64,000 bases of DNA from an uncultured Spirochaetia bacterium (GCA_958296075.1 CATQHW010000001.1:310001-374000), one strand, 5' to 3'; positions 25,460-34,707 are shown, counted from the first letter of the stretch. Notes: generated by a model not told the origin, from the letters alone. A program made the numbers and translations.

Positions 25460-26098
25460 TCACGCTCCAGCCTGCGGGGCGTCGAACACCGCGCTCACCT
25501 CGACAGCGAAGTCGGCGAGCAGCGACGACGTCGCCGTACCGCCGCGGCCGTACGCGCCATGCTCCACGTATGCATCGCCGTCCAGGGTGAGCACCCTGAT
25601 CGTCTCGTCACGCGGATCGGCGATCCAGTACTCCGGTATGCCCGCCTCGGCGTAGTCCGCGCGTTTCTCCACCAGATCCCGCCCCGGATTGTCCGGGCTG
25701 ACGACCTCGACCACCAGGTCCGCCCCCAGCCAGTAGCGATCCTGGTAGCGGCGGTCCGTGCGGTCGCGGAGCAGCAGCAGGTCGGGCTCCCGGAACTTGC
25801 CTGCGCGGATGCGCATGCGCAACGCGGCGAACATCACGACGCCGCCGTGCGGCTTGAGGTAGGCGCGGAACAGATCGTAGAGGAACGCAAGGACAGCTTG
25901 GTGGGTGGAGGTGGGCATAGGCAATTCCTGTACGTGGCCATCGGTGAACTCGATCAGGCGGTTGCTGTGGTCGGTGAGCCACAGGTAGGCATCATCGCTC
26001 CAGGCGCCCTGGGCCGGCAGGACATCGCACAATAGAGCGTTCAGCGCGTCCTGGGAGGTCGGCTCAGCGAGCGTGGGATCGAGCGTTACGGCAGTCAT
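25460..26098 (-). CDS. Uma2-family (DUF820) PD-(D/E)XK endonuclease-like protein
   Basis: A 212-residue paralogue of the protein at 6476, with the same landmarks: GHVQELPMPTSTHQ, KFREPDLLLLRD, LVVEVVSPDN and EKRADYAEAGIPEYWIADP, then VLTLDGDAYVEHG. The Asp and Glu of the putative nuclease core are kept. The start is ATG 26098. The region 25349-25459 upstream of the exporter fragment and downstream of this gene holds nothing I can recognise. The substrate and role of the family are unknown. Confidence 0.85.
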   Translation of the reverse strand: MTAVTLDPTLAEPTSQDALNALLCDVLPAQGAWSDDAYLWLTDHSNRLIEFTDGHVQELPMPTSTHQAVLAFLYDLFRAYLKPHGGVVMFAALRMRIRAGKFREPDLLLLRDRTDRRYQDRYWLGADLVVEVVSPDNPGRDLVEKRADYAEAGIPEYWIADPRDETIRVLTLDGDAYVEHGAYGRGGTATSSLLADFAVEVSAVFDAPQAGA

Positions 26099-26155
26099 GT
26101 CTTTGCCTCTACCGGCTGAACTATCTCAGGCACCGGACCAGCAGGTCGGAAGCCT

Positions 26156-28675
26156 TCACCGCGCCGGCCCGATCAATCCTTGGAAATAGCCTTCGGGGCC
26201 GATGCGATCCACGGGGATCGGCTGGAAGCCCATGGCGAAGGCCGGCGAGTCGGGGCGCAGCGTGAAGTCGCCGGCCGCCGGATCGGTGAACAGCGGATCG
26301 GCGATCATGCTGTGACGGTCGAAACCGGCGTCCCGCCAGCGCTGCAGACTGCCGAGCGGCGTGATGTCGATCTCCGGCGACTCCAGATCGAGCGAGCCGC
26401 CGCGGAAGTGGTACAGGTTGTGGTCGCACTCGCGCAGTATCTCCGGATACCAGCGCCGCGGACGGCACCAGATCATCGCCGACGTGCGCTCCGACCAAGC
26501 CACGACGTTGCGGCGGAAGACGTTGTCGCGCAGCGTCCTGCTCCGCAGGTCGCTGAAGATCGGCGCCAGCGAGAACTGCCGGCGCCGGCCGTCGACCAGG
26601 ATGTTGTTCTCCACCAGGTTGCCCCACCCGCCGTGCATGTTCACGCCGCCGACCACGTTGCCGACGATGATGTTGCCGTGGATGGTGACCCCCGAGCACC
26701 AGTCGTCGAGGTAGATGCCCCATGAATAGACCGGCGTCACGAACCGGCCGCGGTGGTCGACCTTGAGCCCCACCGAGTTGACGATGCGGTTGTAGCGGAC
26801 GACGTTGCCGGTCGGCTTGCGGTCGCCGCCGTAGATTTCGACCGCCCCCGTGTCGCTGGTCGCCAGGTTGAGGTCGGCGATGTCGTTGTATTCGATCACG
26901 TTCTGGTGCGCGGAGTGCCCGCCGCCCGACTTCAGCGAGATGGCGTAGCGCGGCATGCGGCGAATGCGGTTGCAGGCGATGCGATTGCGGCTCGATGCGT
27001 TGCCGTAGACGCCGGCGACGTGGGCATACACGCGGCCGCAGTCGGCGATGTCGTTGGCGACGATCTCGTTCTCGAACGGCTGGCTATGGTCGCCGCCGAA
27101 CAGCTCCACCCCGCCCTGTCCCAGATCGCGCAGCGTGCAGCGCTCGACCCGGTTGTGGTGGCTGCGGTTCACCATCCGCACCCCCCAGCCGTTGACGCAC
27201 TCGAAGCGACAGCCGACCACCGCGCAGTACTCGGCCCGGTCGAACTCGATCGCGCCGTCCTGCGCGGGCGGATCGGGGGCGACGCCATAGTCGGTGTCGG
27301 CGATCACCAGATCGCGCAGCTCGATGTAGCTGCCGGAGATGCGGACCGCCGTCCGCAGCAGGCCGGCGACCGCGCTGTCGATACGCTCGGTGCCGGCCGG
27401 GGCGAGGTAGCGGATCGTGCCGGTGGCCGCGTCCAGATGCCACTCCCCGGGATCGGTGAGCGCTCCGCGCACGCCGGTGATGAAGTAGCGATTGCCCGGC
27501 CGCACGTCGTTGTAGGACTCGAAGTGGATGGTGCGCGACGCGGCGTCGAATCGCTCCACCGGCTGGATCAGGTTGTTCCAGCCCCAGGCGGAGAAGATGT
27601 TGATCTCCGCCCCCTCCCAATCGGTCCAGACGGGGATGTCGCTTGGCGCCATGGTGACCAGGCCCGGCCGGCCGCCCGGCTCGGCGCGGGGCGCGCCGCT
27701 CGGCTCCACGTCGGCGATGCCGACACCGGAGGCGGCGCTCGAGAACGCCTCCGCCTGCAGCACCAGATAGTCAGCGCCGGGGGCCGGCGGATCGACCTCG
27801 TAGGCGCGCGGGTGCCAGATCGTCAGGCGGATGCGCTCGGCGGGGTCCCAATCGGGATCGCTGCACAGGACCGCCGCGTCGAAGTCGATCTGCCCGCCGG
27901 AAAGGTTCTCCCAGTACAGATCGTGCTCGCCTTCCTGCAACCGAATCTCGCCGGCGGCTACGTAGGGGTACGCCTCGTGCACGCCGGAGCGCCAATCCGG
28001 CGTGACGCCCAGATCGGCCAGCTTCACCCGTTCGCCGCCGCGCGCGCCGAACACGGAGGCGATGGCGGGATGGGTAGTGCTCTCGTCCTTGACGTAGCAG
28101 ATCCAGACTTGGTAGGTCGCCGTCGCCGGCACCCGCACCCGCCACTGCAGGTAGTCGCCGGCGCGGCGGACGCGGCTGACCGGCTGCTCGAAGCGGCCGC
28201 GTTCCCACGGATGGCGCCACCAGTCGGCAAACAGCCAACCGCCCTGAATGCGGTCCTCCGCATCGGCCGAGGGATAGCGCGCGCGTTCGGCGAGCCGGTC
28301 GCCGACCCGCAGGGTGCGGAACACGCCTCCGGCGGGCGCAGGGGCCGCCCACAGGTCGCCGGCGCCCTCCTCGCGTTGCCAGCCGGTCACCGGCCGGCCG
28401 CCGGAGAGCACCACCCGCTCGCCCGGCGCCGCCGCGAACACGACCGGATGGTCCGCCGTGCCGGAGACCGCGCCGTCCAGCTCCAGCGTGTCGCTCAGGC
28501 AATAGGTGCCGGCGTGGATCGACACCGTGATCGGCCGCGGCGGGCCGGCGCGCAGGCGCTCGGCCACCTCGGCGCGGGCGCGCTCCACGGTCGCGAACGG
28601 CGCCTCTCCGGTCCCCGGTCCGGCGTCATCGCCGCCGGCGGCTACGTGCAGTGTCAAGTGGTCCACGTTCTTCAT
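26156..28675 (-). CDS. Right-handed parallel beta-helix repeat protein
   Basis: An 839-residue protein of the pectate-lyase-like beta-helix superfamily. It opens THVAAGGDDAGPGT-like (LHVAAGGDD, then APFATVERA), and PITVSIHAGTYCLSDTLEL is the classic entry strand with its HAGTY turn. The body has repeated short strands with Asn/Asp ladders such as NRIVNSVGLKVDH, IHGNIIVGNVVGG and NNILVDGR. Such proteins bind or cleave acidic or substituted polysaccharides. No signal peptide is seen, so it may act on imported oligosaccharides. AGGAG lies 2-6 bases before the ATG. It is placed upstream, in opposite orientation, of the sugar importer at 29890, consistent with glycan use. Catalytic residues cannot be assigned. 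Confidence 0.8.
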   Translation of the reverse strand: MKNVDHLTLHVAAGGDDAGPGTGEAPFATVERARAEVAERLRAGPPRPITVSIHAGTYCLSDTLELDGAVSGTADHPVVFAAAPGERVVLSGGRPVTGWQREEGAGDLWAAPAPAGGVFRTLRVGDRLAERARYPSADAEDRIQGGWLFADWWRHPWERGRFEQPVSRVRRAGDYLQWRVRVPATATYQVWICYVKDESTTHPAIASVFGARGGERVKLADLGVTPDWRSGVHEAYPYVAAGEIRLQEGEHDLYWENLSGGQIDFDAAVLCSDPDWDPAERIRLTIWHPRAYEVDPPAPGADYLVLQAEAFSSAASGVGIADVEPSGAPRAEPGGRPGLVTMAPSDIPVWTDWEGAEINIFSAWGWNNLIQPVERFDAASRTIHFESYNDVRPGNRYFITGVRGALTDPGEWHLDAATGTIRYLAPAGTERIDSAVAGLLRTAVRISGSYIELRDLVIADTDYGVAPDPPAQDGAIEFDRAEYCAVVGCRFECVNGWGVRMVNRSHHNRVERCTLRDLGQGGVELFGGDHSQPFENEIVANDIADCGRVYAHVAGVYGNASSRNRIACNRIRRMPRYAISLKSGGGHSAHQNVIEYNDIADLNLATSDTGAVEIYGGDRKPTGNVVRYNRIVNSVGLKVDHRGRFVTPVYSWGIYLDDWCSGVTIHGNIIVGNVVGGVNMHGGWGNLVENNILVDGRRRQFSLAPIFSDLRSRTLRDNVFRRNVVAWSERTSAMIWCRPRRWYPEILRECDHNLYHFRGGSLDLESPEIDITPLGSLQRWRDAGFDRHSMIADPLFTDPAAGDFTLRPDSPAFAMGFQPIPVDRIGPEGYFQGLIGPAR

Positions 28676-28843
28676 CTCCTGTGCTCCTGGTGAAAGGCAT
28701 TCATGGTCTACGCTGCGCCGCTACGCTCGCGGACGCGCAGGAATGATGCGAGCGACTTCCAGCGTACTCCGAACAAGGTATCGCGCGACCAGCCATTCGC
28801 GCGCGGCCGGCCGACCGGATCTTCGCGGCGAGGTAGGCCTGAG

Positions 28844-29590
28844 CTACTCGGCTTCCATGATCTCGGGATCGAGCTGATGCCAGAAAACGGCTCCAGAATC
28901 GATGCTGTCGCGAATCCGGTCATCTCGCCGGAGGCCTGACACGACGGCGTAGGCGCTCCGGCCCGTGAACCGGGTCAGGAAATCCGCGTTGCGGAGCGCC
29001 CGCGTCGTGTCTCTGCCGTTGGCGGTGAAGGATATCTCCACGGCGATGTAACAGGTTTCGCCTGACTCGTCGGCCGCCTCCATGATCAGGTCGGCTCTCC
29101 GGAAGCTGCGCAGGTCCGCGCTGTCGATGGCCGTCGTGTCGGCGCGGTCGGTCAAGTCCCACAGGTCATCGCGCGCCAGCGTCTTCGTTCGCCGCAATCC
29201 CAGGTCCCGAGCGATGGTGGAAGCCTCCTCGACAGCCGCATTTCTGGCATGGGCGCCCTTGAGGACGCCCAGGTCGTCCAGAATCCGGTCGGTCTTCACC
29301 TCCAGATGGTCGGTCTTCGCCTCCAGGTGGCCGGTCTTCGCCTCCAGATGGTCGGTCTTCGTCTCTATACGGTCGGTCTTCGTCTCCAGGCGGTCGAAGC
29401 GGCGATCGGTGGCAGCGATGAAGCGACTCACTTCCTCGTGGAACCTGTCGTTCCGTTCGACCGACTCCGCGAAACGCGCCGGTAGCTCGATCAACTCACG
29501 CGTCAGTATCCGGGACCGGATGGCGTCCAGCCACTGGGGATTCCGGTCCAACAGTTCGATCAGATCTTCTATCGTGTCGATCGTGTTCAT
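28844..29590 (-). CDS. Coiled-coil protein with C-terminal PD-(D/E)XK-like domain
   Basis: A 248-residue protein of a family I recall from many genomes that starts with ED.I.LLDRNPQWLDAIR followed by RILTRELIELP. Residues 60-100 are a perfect heptad coiled coil of the form LETKTDR / IETKTDH / LEAKTGH, made by a 21-base tandem repeat. The C-terminal half, AADESGETCYIAVEISF, has the E-x-x-like strand of restriction-type folds, so a nuclease relative is plausible. The function of the family is unknown. A fragment of a homologous gene is found at 49858-49914. Start ATG 29590. Confidence 0.65.
   Translation of the reverse strand: MNTIDTIEDLIELLDRNPQWLDAIRSRILTRELIELPARFAESVERNDRFHEEVSRFIAATDRRFDRLETKTDRIETKTDHLEAKTGHLEAKTDHLEVKTDRILDDLGVLKGAHARNAAVEEASTIARDLGLRRTKTLARDDLWDLTDRADTTAIDSADLRSFRRADLIMEAADESGETCYIAVEISFTANGRDTTRALRNADFLTRFTGRSAYAVVSGLRRDDRIRDSIDSGAVFWHQLDPEIMEAE
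29290..29394 (-). repeat. Five tandem 21-bp repeats coding the coiled coil
   Basis: Five units of 21 bases, each starting CGGTCTTC, begin at 29290, 29311, 29332, 29353 and 29374. The period of 21 bases equals one heptad of seven residues, so copy-number changes lengthen or shorten the coiled coil without breaking the frame. Confidence 0.85.
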
Positions 29591-29889
29591 CGCAGGTACT
29601 GCTTGCCGACAGCCCCATAGCGGCCGTCACCACCACGGGGTTCATCAGCGAGCAGTACATTAGCGCCGAAGCGTGGCGCAGCGCAAGGCCTGGACCGGTC
29701 GGTCCGTCGGTCGGTGGTGGTTCCGGATCACTGCGAAAGGTTTCGGTGTCTACATCGTCCTCCTTCCCTGGGCTTAACCCGTCGCTAGCTCGACGCACGT
29801 GCGGCGAGCGCCAAGAGGCGGCGAGGCGCTCGGCACGGAAACCCCTTGCATCGGCTGCCGGTGTTGGGTACGGTACGGCCCGATCGCCG
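29591..29889. other. Intergenic control region between divergent genes
   Basis: This 299-base stretch separates the coiled-coil gene (leftward) from the sugar importer operon (rightward). A weak sigma-70-like pair, TTGCAT at 29846-29851 and TACGGT at 29869-29874 with a 17-base spacer, could serve the importer. I see no long dyad and no gene. Confidence 0.3.
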
Positions 29890-30864
29890 ATGGGAATCCC
29901 CCCAACCTGGACCCGGTCCGCCGCATCGCCGCGGACGCCGCGCCGCTACCGCATGCAGTGGATGCGTGACGTCTACGTCCACCGCTCGCTGCTGCTGCTG
30001 CTGATCCCCGGCACGATCTGGCTGATCGTCTTCAACTACCTGCCGCTCTACGGGATGACCCTCGCCTTCAAGTCCTTCGACGTGAACGAGGGGATTCTCG
30101 GAAGTCCGTGGGCGACCCCGGTCCTGAAGCACTTCAACAAGCTGTTCCTCGATCCCACCGCGATGCTGCGGACGGTGTTCAACACCCTCCGCATCGCGGT
30201 GTTGACCACCGTGTTCGGGTTCCCGGCGCCGATCATCCTGGCGATCCTGCTCAACGAGCTCCGTTCCCAGAGCTACAAGCGCACGGTGCAGACCGTCCTG
30301 TACTTCCCGCATTTTCTGTCGTGGGTGTTCCTGGGGGCCCTGGTGGTCGAGTTCATGTCGCCCGGCTCCGGCGTGATGGGCGCCGTGTACCGCTCCTTCG
30401 GCGCGCAGGCGCCCTACCTGATGGTCGATCCGCAGGCGTGGCTGGCGGTGTACGTCATCAGCGGCATCTGGAAGGAGGTCGGCTTCGGCACCATCGTCTA
30501 CCTGGCCAGCATCGCCGGCGTCGATCAGGAACTGTACGAGGCGGCCTACATCGACGGCGCCGGCCGGATCAGCATGGCGTGGCACATCACCCTGCCGAGC
30601 ATGGTCCCGGTGATCACCATCCTGTTCATCTTCCGCATGGGCAGCCTGATGACCGCCAACTTCGAGCAGGTATTCAACCTGTACAACCCGCTGGTATACG
30701 AGGTGGCCGACGTGATCGACACCTACATCTACCGGCTCGCCTTCGAGGGGTTCCAGTACGAGTTCAGCACGGCTCTGACCATGCTGCGCACCGGCGTCCA
30801 GATGATCCTCTTATGGAGCACCAACTTCATCGTGCGTCGTTACTCGGAGTACGGGCTGTGGTAG
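29890..30864 (+). CDS. ABC sugar transporter permease (LplB family)
   Basis: A 324-residue permease with about six membrane helices, beginning RSLLLLLIPGTIWLIVFNY LPLYGMTLAF (split here for readability). It has the EAA loop typical of binding-protein-dependent importers: EAAYIDGAGRISMAWHITLP. LplB-type permeases pair with YtcP-type ones and import complex oligosaccharides, including uronate-containing ones. Here the YtcP partner and a binding protein follow directly. No ATPase is in the operon, so a shared MsmX-like ATPase elsewhere probably energises it. ATG 29890 was chosen; ATG 29953 and 29962, closer to the first helix, are alternatives and none has a clear ribosome binding site. Confidence 0.85.
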   Translation: MGIPPTWTRSAASPRTPRRYRMQWMRDVYVHRSLLLLLIPGTIWLIVFNYLPLYGMTLAFKSFDVNEGILGSPWATPVLKHFNKLFLDPTAMLRTVFNTLRIAVLTTVFGFPAPIILAILLNELRSQSYKRTVQTVLYFPHFLSWVFLGALVVEFMSPGSGVMGAVYRSFGAQAPYLMVDPQAWLAVYVISGIWKEVGFGTIVYLASIAGVDQELYEAAYIDGAGRISMAWHITLPSMVPVITILFIFRMGSLMTANFEQVFNLYNPLVYEVADVIDTYIYRLAFEGFQYEFSTALTMLRTGVQMILLWSTNFIVRRYSEYGLW

Positions 30865-30869
30865 CGGGG

Positions 30870-31775
30870 ATGCGCCGCCGCTTCGGCGAGCGGATCGGCC
30901 AGGCGGTGATCGTGCTCGTCATGGCGGTGTTCGTCTTCAGCGCGCTGCTGCCGTTCGCCCGCCACGTCTCCCTGTCGGTGAGCACGCCGGTGGCGGTGGT
31001 CACCGGCGGCCTCTACCTTCTGCCGCAGCCAGGGGAAATGACCCTGGAGACGTGGAAGCGCGTCTTTCGCCAACGCCAGACGGTGGAGGCGTACTACTGG
31101 TCGCTCTACCGCACGGTGGTCGGCACCGCGCTGACGGTGTTGATCACGGCGCTGACCGCCTACCCGCTGTCGAAGAAGTACCTGCCGTTTCGGCGGTCGT
31201 ACATGATCTTCGTGATCATCGCCATGTTCACCACGGGCGGCATCGTGCCGATGTTCCTGCTGGTCCGCGGTCTGGGCATGTACAACACCATGTGGGCGCT
31301 GTGGCTGCCGCCGCTCATCCCATTGTTCTGGATGATCATTGCGCGCAACTTCTTCATGACCCTGCCCGAGGAGCTGACCGAGAGCGCGCGCATCGACGGC
31401 GCGGGCGAGCTCTACGTCTTCATCCGCCTGATCCTGCCGTTGTCCAAGCCGATCGTCGCCACCTTGGCCCTGATGACGATCGTACAACACTGGAACGCCT
31501 GGTTCGACATCCTGATCTACATCAGCCGGGGCAAGATATTCGTCCAGCAGCTCCTGGGTCGCATCATCGCCGACGTGAACGAGGCTTCGGTCGGCGGCAT
31601 CGCCGCCGAGATCCGCCTGCAGCAGCTCCTGGAGGAGACGCAGGACCGGCAGTACACGGCCGACACGGTCCGCTCCGCCACCCTGCTCTACTCCCTGATC
31701 CCGATCCTGCTGGTCTACCCGTTCCTGCAGAAGTACTTCGCCAAGGGTCTTCTCATCGGCTCGCTGAAGGGGTAG
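30870..31775 (+). CDS. ABC sugar transporter permease (YtcP/AraQ family)
   Basis: A 301-residue membrane protein with six helices. The opening MAVFVFSALLPFARHVSLSVS, shortened here, and the later PYSLSKKYLPFRRSYMIF-like block (YPLSKKYLPFRR) are signatures of YtcP-type permeases, as is TTGGIVPMFLLVRGLGMYN. The EAA loop reads ESARIDGAGELYVFIRLILP. It starts 5 bases after the stop of the LplB-type gene and is followed, after 107 bases, by the binding protein. It forms the second half of the transmembrane channel. Confidence 0.85.
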   Translation: MRRRFGERIGQAVIVLVMAVFVFSALLPFARHVSLSVSTPVAVVTGGLYLLPQPGEMTLETWKRVFRQRQTVEAYYWSLYRTVVGTALTVLITALTAYPLSKKYLPFRRSYMIFVIIAMFTTGGIVPMFLLVRGLGMYNTMWALWLPPLIPLFWMIIARNFFMTLPEELTESARIDGAGELYVFIRLILPLSKPIVATLALMTIVQHWNAWFDILIYISRGKIFVQQLLGRIIADVNEASVGGIAAEIRLQQLLEETQDRQYTADTVRSATLLYSLIPILLVYPFLQKYFAKGLLIGSLKG

Positions 31776-31882
31776 AATCGACCGTAACGTTCGGATACGA
31801 TCAGTCGTCCGAAACCAGGGCGGCACGGACGACGGCTGACGCCCGTCGGTGTGGTGCCCATAACTCTACCAAGGAGAACGAC

Positions 31883-33478
31883 TTGAGAAATTGTATGGTT
31901 CTGCTGTTGAGCGTGGCGGTGACCGGCGCGGCTTTCGCGGAGGGCCAGACCGAGATGGCCACCATGGACCAGCCGATCACGATCACGCACATGACCGAGC
32001 ACTGCCACACCTGGCCGGAGACCAGCACCCCGCTGCTGGAGGAGATGAACGCGATCCTGGGCGTCAATTGGGTGCACATCCCCTGCTCCGGACAGGGAGG
32101 CATCAGCTACAAGGACAAGCTGCTGGTGCTGTTCGGCGCCAACGAACTGCCCGACCTGTTCGAGACCTACTGGATCGAGCAGCTCATCCAGCAGGGCACC
32201 TCCGACCTGAGCGTCGAAGAGGTGGCCGAGCACATGCCGACCTACTACGGAGGCCTCAACGCCTTCGCGTCCGGCGCAGGGCTCGACCTGGACTTCACGC
32301 TGGAGCGCTACAAGCGCGACGGCGTGCTGAAGCACTACCCGATGGTCTGGAAGCACGCCAACTACGGCCACGGCTACCTGTGGCGCCAGGACTATCTGGA
32401 CGAACTGGGCATGGACGTCCCGCATACGATGGAGGAGTGGGAGGCGGTATTCGCGGCCTACAAGGCCAAGTACCCCGACCGGTACTCGTACGGCACACGC
32501 TATCGAGACACCGAGTACTACCGCTCCTTCAACGCGGTGATGAACGCGTTCGGCCTGTCGAACAACCGCTTCCTCAAGAGGGGCGACAAGCTGGTGTACA
32601 GCCAGGGGCAGCCGGAGATGATCCAGGCGCTGGAGATCCTGGCGCGCTGGTACGAAAAGGGTTACCTGGACCCCGAGTTCGTCACCGTCAACGGTGAAGG
32701 CGAACCGTTCGATGCCGGCATCACCGTCATGAAGGGTTGGGAGCATCCGGGTTGGCCGTTCGACCACCCGAACTTCCACAAGACCCTGAAGGAACACTCC
32801 CCGAACGCCGAGTTCGCGTACACCGGCCCGCCGCGGGTCGATGGATACTTCCCGGTGACCTACGCGTGGCACCCGATGCACGGCAACGGCCACGGCATCG
32901 CCCGGAGCAACAACGACGACCGCGACCGCGTGCACGCGATCATGGAGGCGGTGGATGCGCTCAACCACCGCGACGAGTCCTTCCTGATCGGCTATGGCAT
33001 TGAGGGAACGCACTGGAGCGGCATCGGCGACAACGGTTGGCCGGTCTGGACGGATGCGTACAAGGATTCCGAGTCCCGGGCAGGGACCGGCCTGGGCGTC
33101 AACAGCCGCAGCACGCCGCTGGGCTACGGCGCGATCCGCGACTTCATGGGCGACCCCATGTACACGAACACCGTTCAGAACGAATGGGTCCAAGAGGTCC
33201 GGTTCAACCCGGACGCCATCCTGGGAGCGAACAACGTCTGTATGCTGACGCAGTCCTTCGTGAGCTCGCTCGATGAGGACGGCAACGACCTGCGCGCCGC
33301 CAGTCAGGATTTCCTGAACGAGTCGGTGGCGCTGTTCGGCCAGATCATCATCGGCCAGAAGCCGGTGTCGGCCTATCAGGACTGGATCGACCGCTGGAAC
33401 GCAGGGCCCGGCCCCGCGATCGAGGAAGCGGCGACCCGCACGTGGGGCCACCTCGTCGCGGAGTGCCCCTCAGCCTGA
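31883..33478 (+). CDS. Extracellular sugar-binding protein of ABC importer
   Basis: A 531-residue periplasmic binding protein of the type paired with LplB/YtcP permeases. The start is TTG at 31883 with AAGGAG at 31871-31876, six bases upstream, which decides the start over later in-frame codons. The first 19 residues are a signal peptide ending AAFA, with cleavage before EGQTEM; the AFA-EGQTE style is common in spirochaetes. There is no lipobox Cys. The body has Trp- and Tyr-rich segments (YLWRQDYLDELGMDVP, TMEEWEAVFAAYKAKYPD) typical of oligosaccharide-binding proteins. It ends the operon and is followed by a strong terminator. Substrate unknown. Confidence 0.85.
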   Translation: MRNCMVLLLSVAVTGAAFAEGQTEMATMDQPITITHMTEHCHTWPETSTPLLEEMNAILGVNWVHIPCSGQGGISYKDKLLVLFGANELPDLFETYWIEQLIQQGTSDLSVEEVAEHMPTYYGGLNAFASGAGLDLDFTLERYKRDGVLKHYPMVWKHANYGHGYLWRQDYLDELGMDVPHTMEEWEAVFAAYKAKYPDRYSYGTRYRDTEYYRSFNAVMNAFGLSNNRFLKRGDKLVYSQGQPEMIQALEILARWYEKGYLDPEFVTVNGEGEPFDAGITVMKGWEHPGWPFDHPNFHKTLKEHSPNAEFAYTGPPRVDGYFPVTYAWHPMHGNGHGIARSNNDDRDRVHAIMEAVDALNHRDESFLIGYGIEGTHWSGIGDNGWPVWTDAYKDSESRAGTGLGVNSRSTPLGYGAIRDFMGDPMYTNTVQNEWVQEVRFNPDAILGANNVCMLTQSFVSSLDEDGNDLRAASQDFLNESVALFGQIIIGQKPVSAYQDWIDRWNAGPGPAIEEAATRTWGHLVAECPSA

Positions 33479-33506
33479 CCCCTTCCATCGTCTGACGACT
33501 GATCAC

Positions 33507-33539
33507 GAGCCGGCTGGCATCCGCCAGCCGGCTCTTTTT
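33507..33539 (+). terminator. Strong intrinsic terminator after the sugar importer operon
   Basis: GAGCCGGCTGGC (33507-33518) and GCCAGCCGGCTC (33523-33534) make a perfect 12-bp stem with a 4-base loop ATCC, followed by TTTTT at 33535-33539. Located 28 bases after the binding protein stop codon. Confidence 0.9.
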
Positions 33540-33570
33540 GGGATCTCCCGGTTTCGATCTATGCTTTGTG

Positions 33571-33600
33571 TTGACAAGTACTCTGCGCCTATCGTATTAT
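33571..33600 (+). promoter_or_regulatory. Consensus sigma-70 promoter giving a near-leaderless transcript
   Basis: TTGACA at 33571-33576 and TATTAT at 33595-33600 with an 18-base spacer. The next start codon is at 33608, only seven bases past the -10 box, so transcription would begin at or next to the ATG itself. No ribosome binding site fits between. Confidence 0.75.
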
Positions 33601-33607
33601 GTGAGCC

Positions 33608-34048
33608 ATGGACCACGGCTCCGTCATCCGCCTGCTTCGCTTTTCTCGCCTCGCCCTGTCTGCGCTCACGAGCTTGGCGGCATCGGCCTTCTGCGCCGGC
33701 CTGCTGGCCGGAGGCTGGACAGCCGATGGACTGCCCCTGAAGCTCGCCGCGTGTGGGCTGGTCGTCGCCGTCGGGGCGCTCTCCTGGTTCGTTACGCTCC
33801 GGGTGGGAACAGCGGCTCTGCCGCTGCTCGCCGGCGGCCTGTTGCTGGTCGCGTTCGGCAGCGCCGCGCTCGTCTGGGCCATCCACCTGGGACTCACGAC
33901 CGGAGACTTCGAGTACTGGGCGATGCTCCTCCATCTCCTGATCGGCTCGCAGGGAGTTGCCACCGTGGTCGGTCTCTTCCTGGAGGGTCGTCACGCGGCG
34001 CGGCCGCCGAACGGCTTGACGAACGCGGCGCGTGAGCCGACTGTTTGA
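33608..34048 (+). CDS. Small membrane protein, unknown function
   Basis: A 146-residue protein with four hydrophobic segments (about residues 12-36, 44-62, 66-90 and 100-125) separated by short loops; probably an inner-membrane protein with both ends in the cytoplasm. I recognise no family. It begins at an ATG directly behind a consensus promoter and has no Shine-Dalgarno sequence, so it may be translated from a leaderless mRNA. The C-terminal tail is Arg-rich. The NYN-domain gene starts 13 bases after its stop, so the two likely form an operon and may act together, for example as a membrane-tethered RNase module. Confidence 0.6.
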   Translation: MDHGSVIRLLRFSRLALSALTSLAASAFCAGLLAGGWTADGLPLKLAACGLVVAVGALSWFVTLRVGTAALPLLAGGLLLVAFGSAALVWAIHLGLTTGDFEYWAMLLHLLIGSQGVATVVGLFLEGRHAARPPNGLTNAAREPTV

Positions 34049-34061
34049 CCGTCAGCCTCAT

Positions 34062-34679
34062 ATGGAACAGACCTTCATCTACTGGGACAACTCCAACATC
34101 TACATCAGCGCCCAACAGGTAGCGATCGACCGCGAAGGCGAATCGGCCCGCTACCGAATTCGTATCCATTTTCGGAATCTGTTGAAGTTGGCGTGCGCGG
34201 ATCGTCCGATCGAGCACGCCATCGCCGTCGGCTCCATTCCCCCCGAATTGCGACACGTCTGGAATCGAATGGAGAATGAGGGCGTGACCGTTCAACTCCT
34301 CGAACACGGCGAGATGCACCACCGGGAACAGGGAGTCGATCAGGCGCTGCAGACAGCGATGCTGCGCGACGCCTTCGATTACAACGGCGATCCGGGCATA
34401 GCGGTCATGCTCACCGGCGACGGCAGCGGGTTCGATGACGGCGTCGGCTTTCACGCCGACCTCGAGCGCATGCGCCGCCGCGGCTGGCGCGTCGAAGTTC
34501 TGTCGTGGCGGCAGAGCTGCAACCGCGCCATGCGGCGCTGGGCGGAGCAGAACGGCACGTTCGTCGCGCTGGACGACTACTACGAGAGCGTGACGTTCCT
34601 GGCGCCACCGGCTCCAGGCCGGCCGAGCGCGGACCCGCGCGCGGCACTACCGGTCGATCTCGGCCGGCGGCTCTCATGA
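34062..34679 (+). CDS. NYN-domain (PIN-like) RNase
   Basis: A 205-residue protein of the NYN/LabA-like group, a PIN-related nuclease fold. Acidic residues of the active site are in FIYWDNSNIYIS (Asp-x-Ser-Asn), GVDQALQTAM and VMLTGDGSGFDDG. These proteins cut RNA and occur in RNA turnover and defence contexts. The start is ATG 34062; a GTG at 34032 would overlap the preceding gene. It follows the small membrane protein after 13 bases. No helicase or other effector is adjacent on this strand. Confidence 0.75.
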   Translation: MEQTFIYWDNSNIYISAQQVAIDREGESARYRIRIHFRNLLKLACADRPIEHAIAVGSIPPELRHVWNRMENEGVTVQLLEHGEMHHREQGVDQALQTAMLRDAFDYNGDPGIAVMLTGDGSGFDDGVGFHADLERMRRRGWRVEVLSWRQSCNRAMRRWAEQNGTFVALDDYYESVTFLAPPAPGRPSADPRAALPVDLGRRLS

Positions 34680-34707
34680 TTCGATCTCGCCCCACTTCTC
34701 CTCCGGG

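Noticed and set aside
31715..33451. Long minus-strand frame opposite the sugar-binding protein
   Set aside because: Antisense shadow with no motif; the plus strand has a signal peptide, a ribosome binding site and a terminator.
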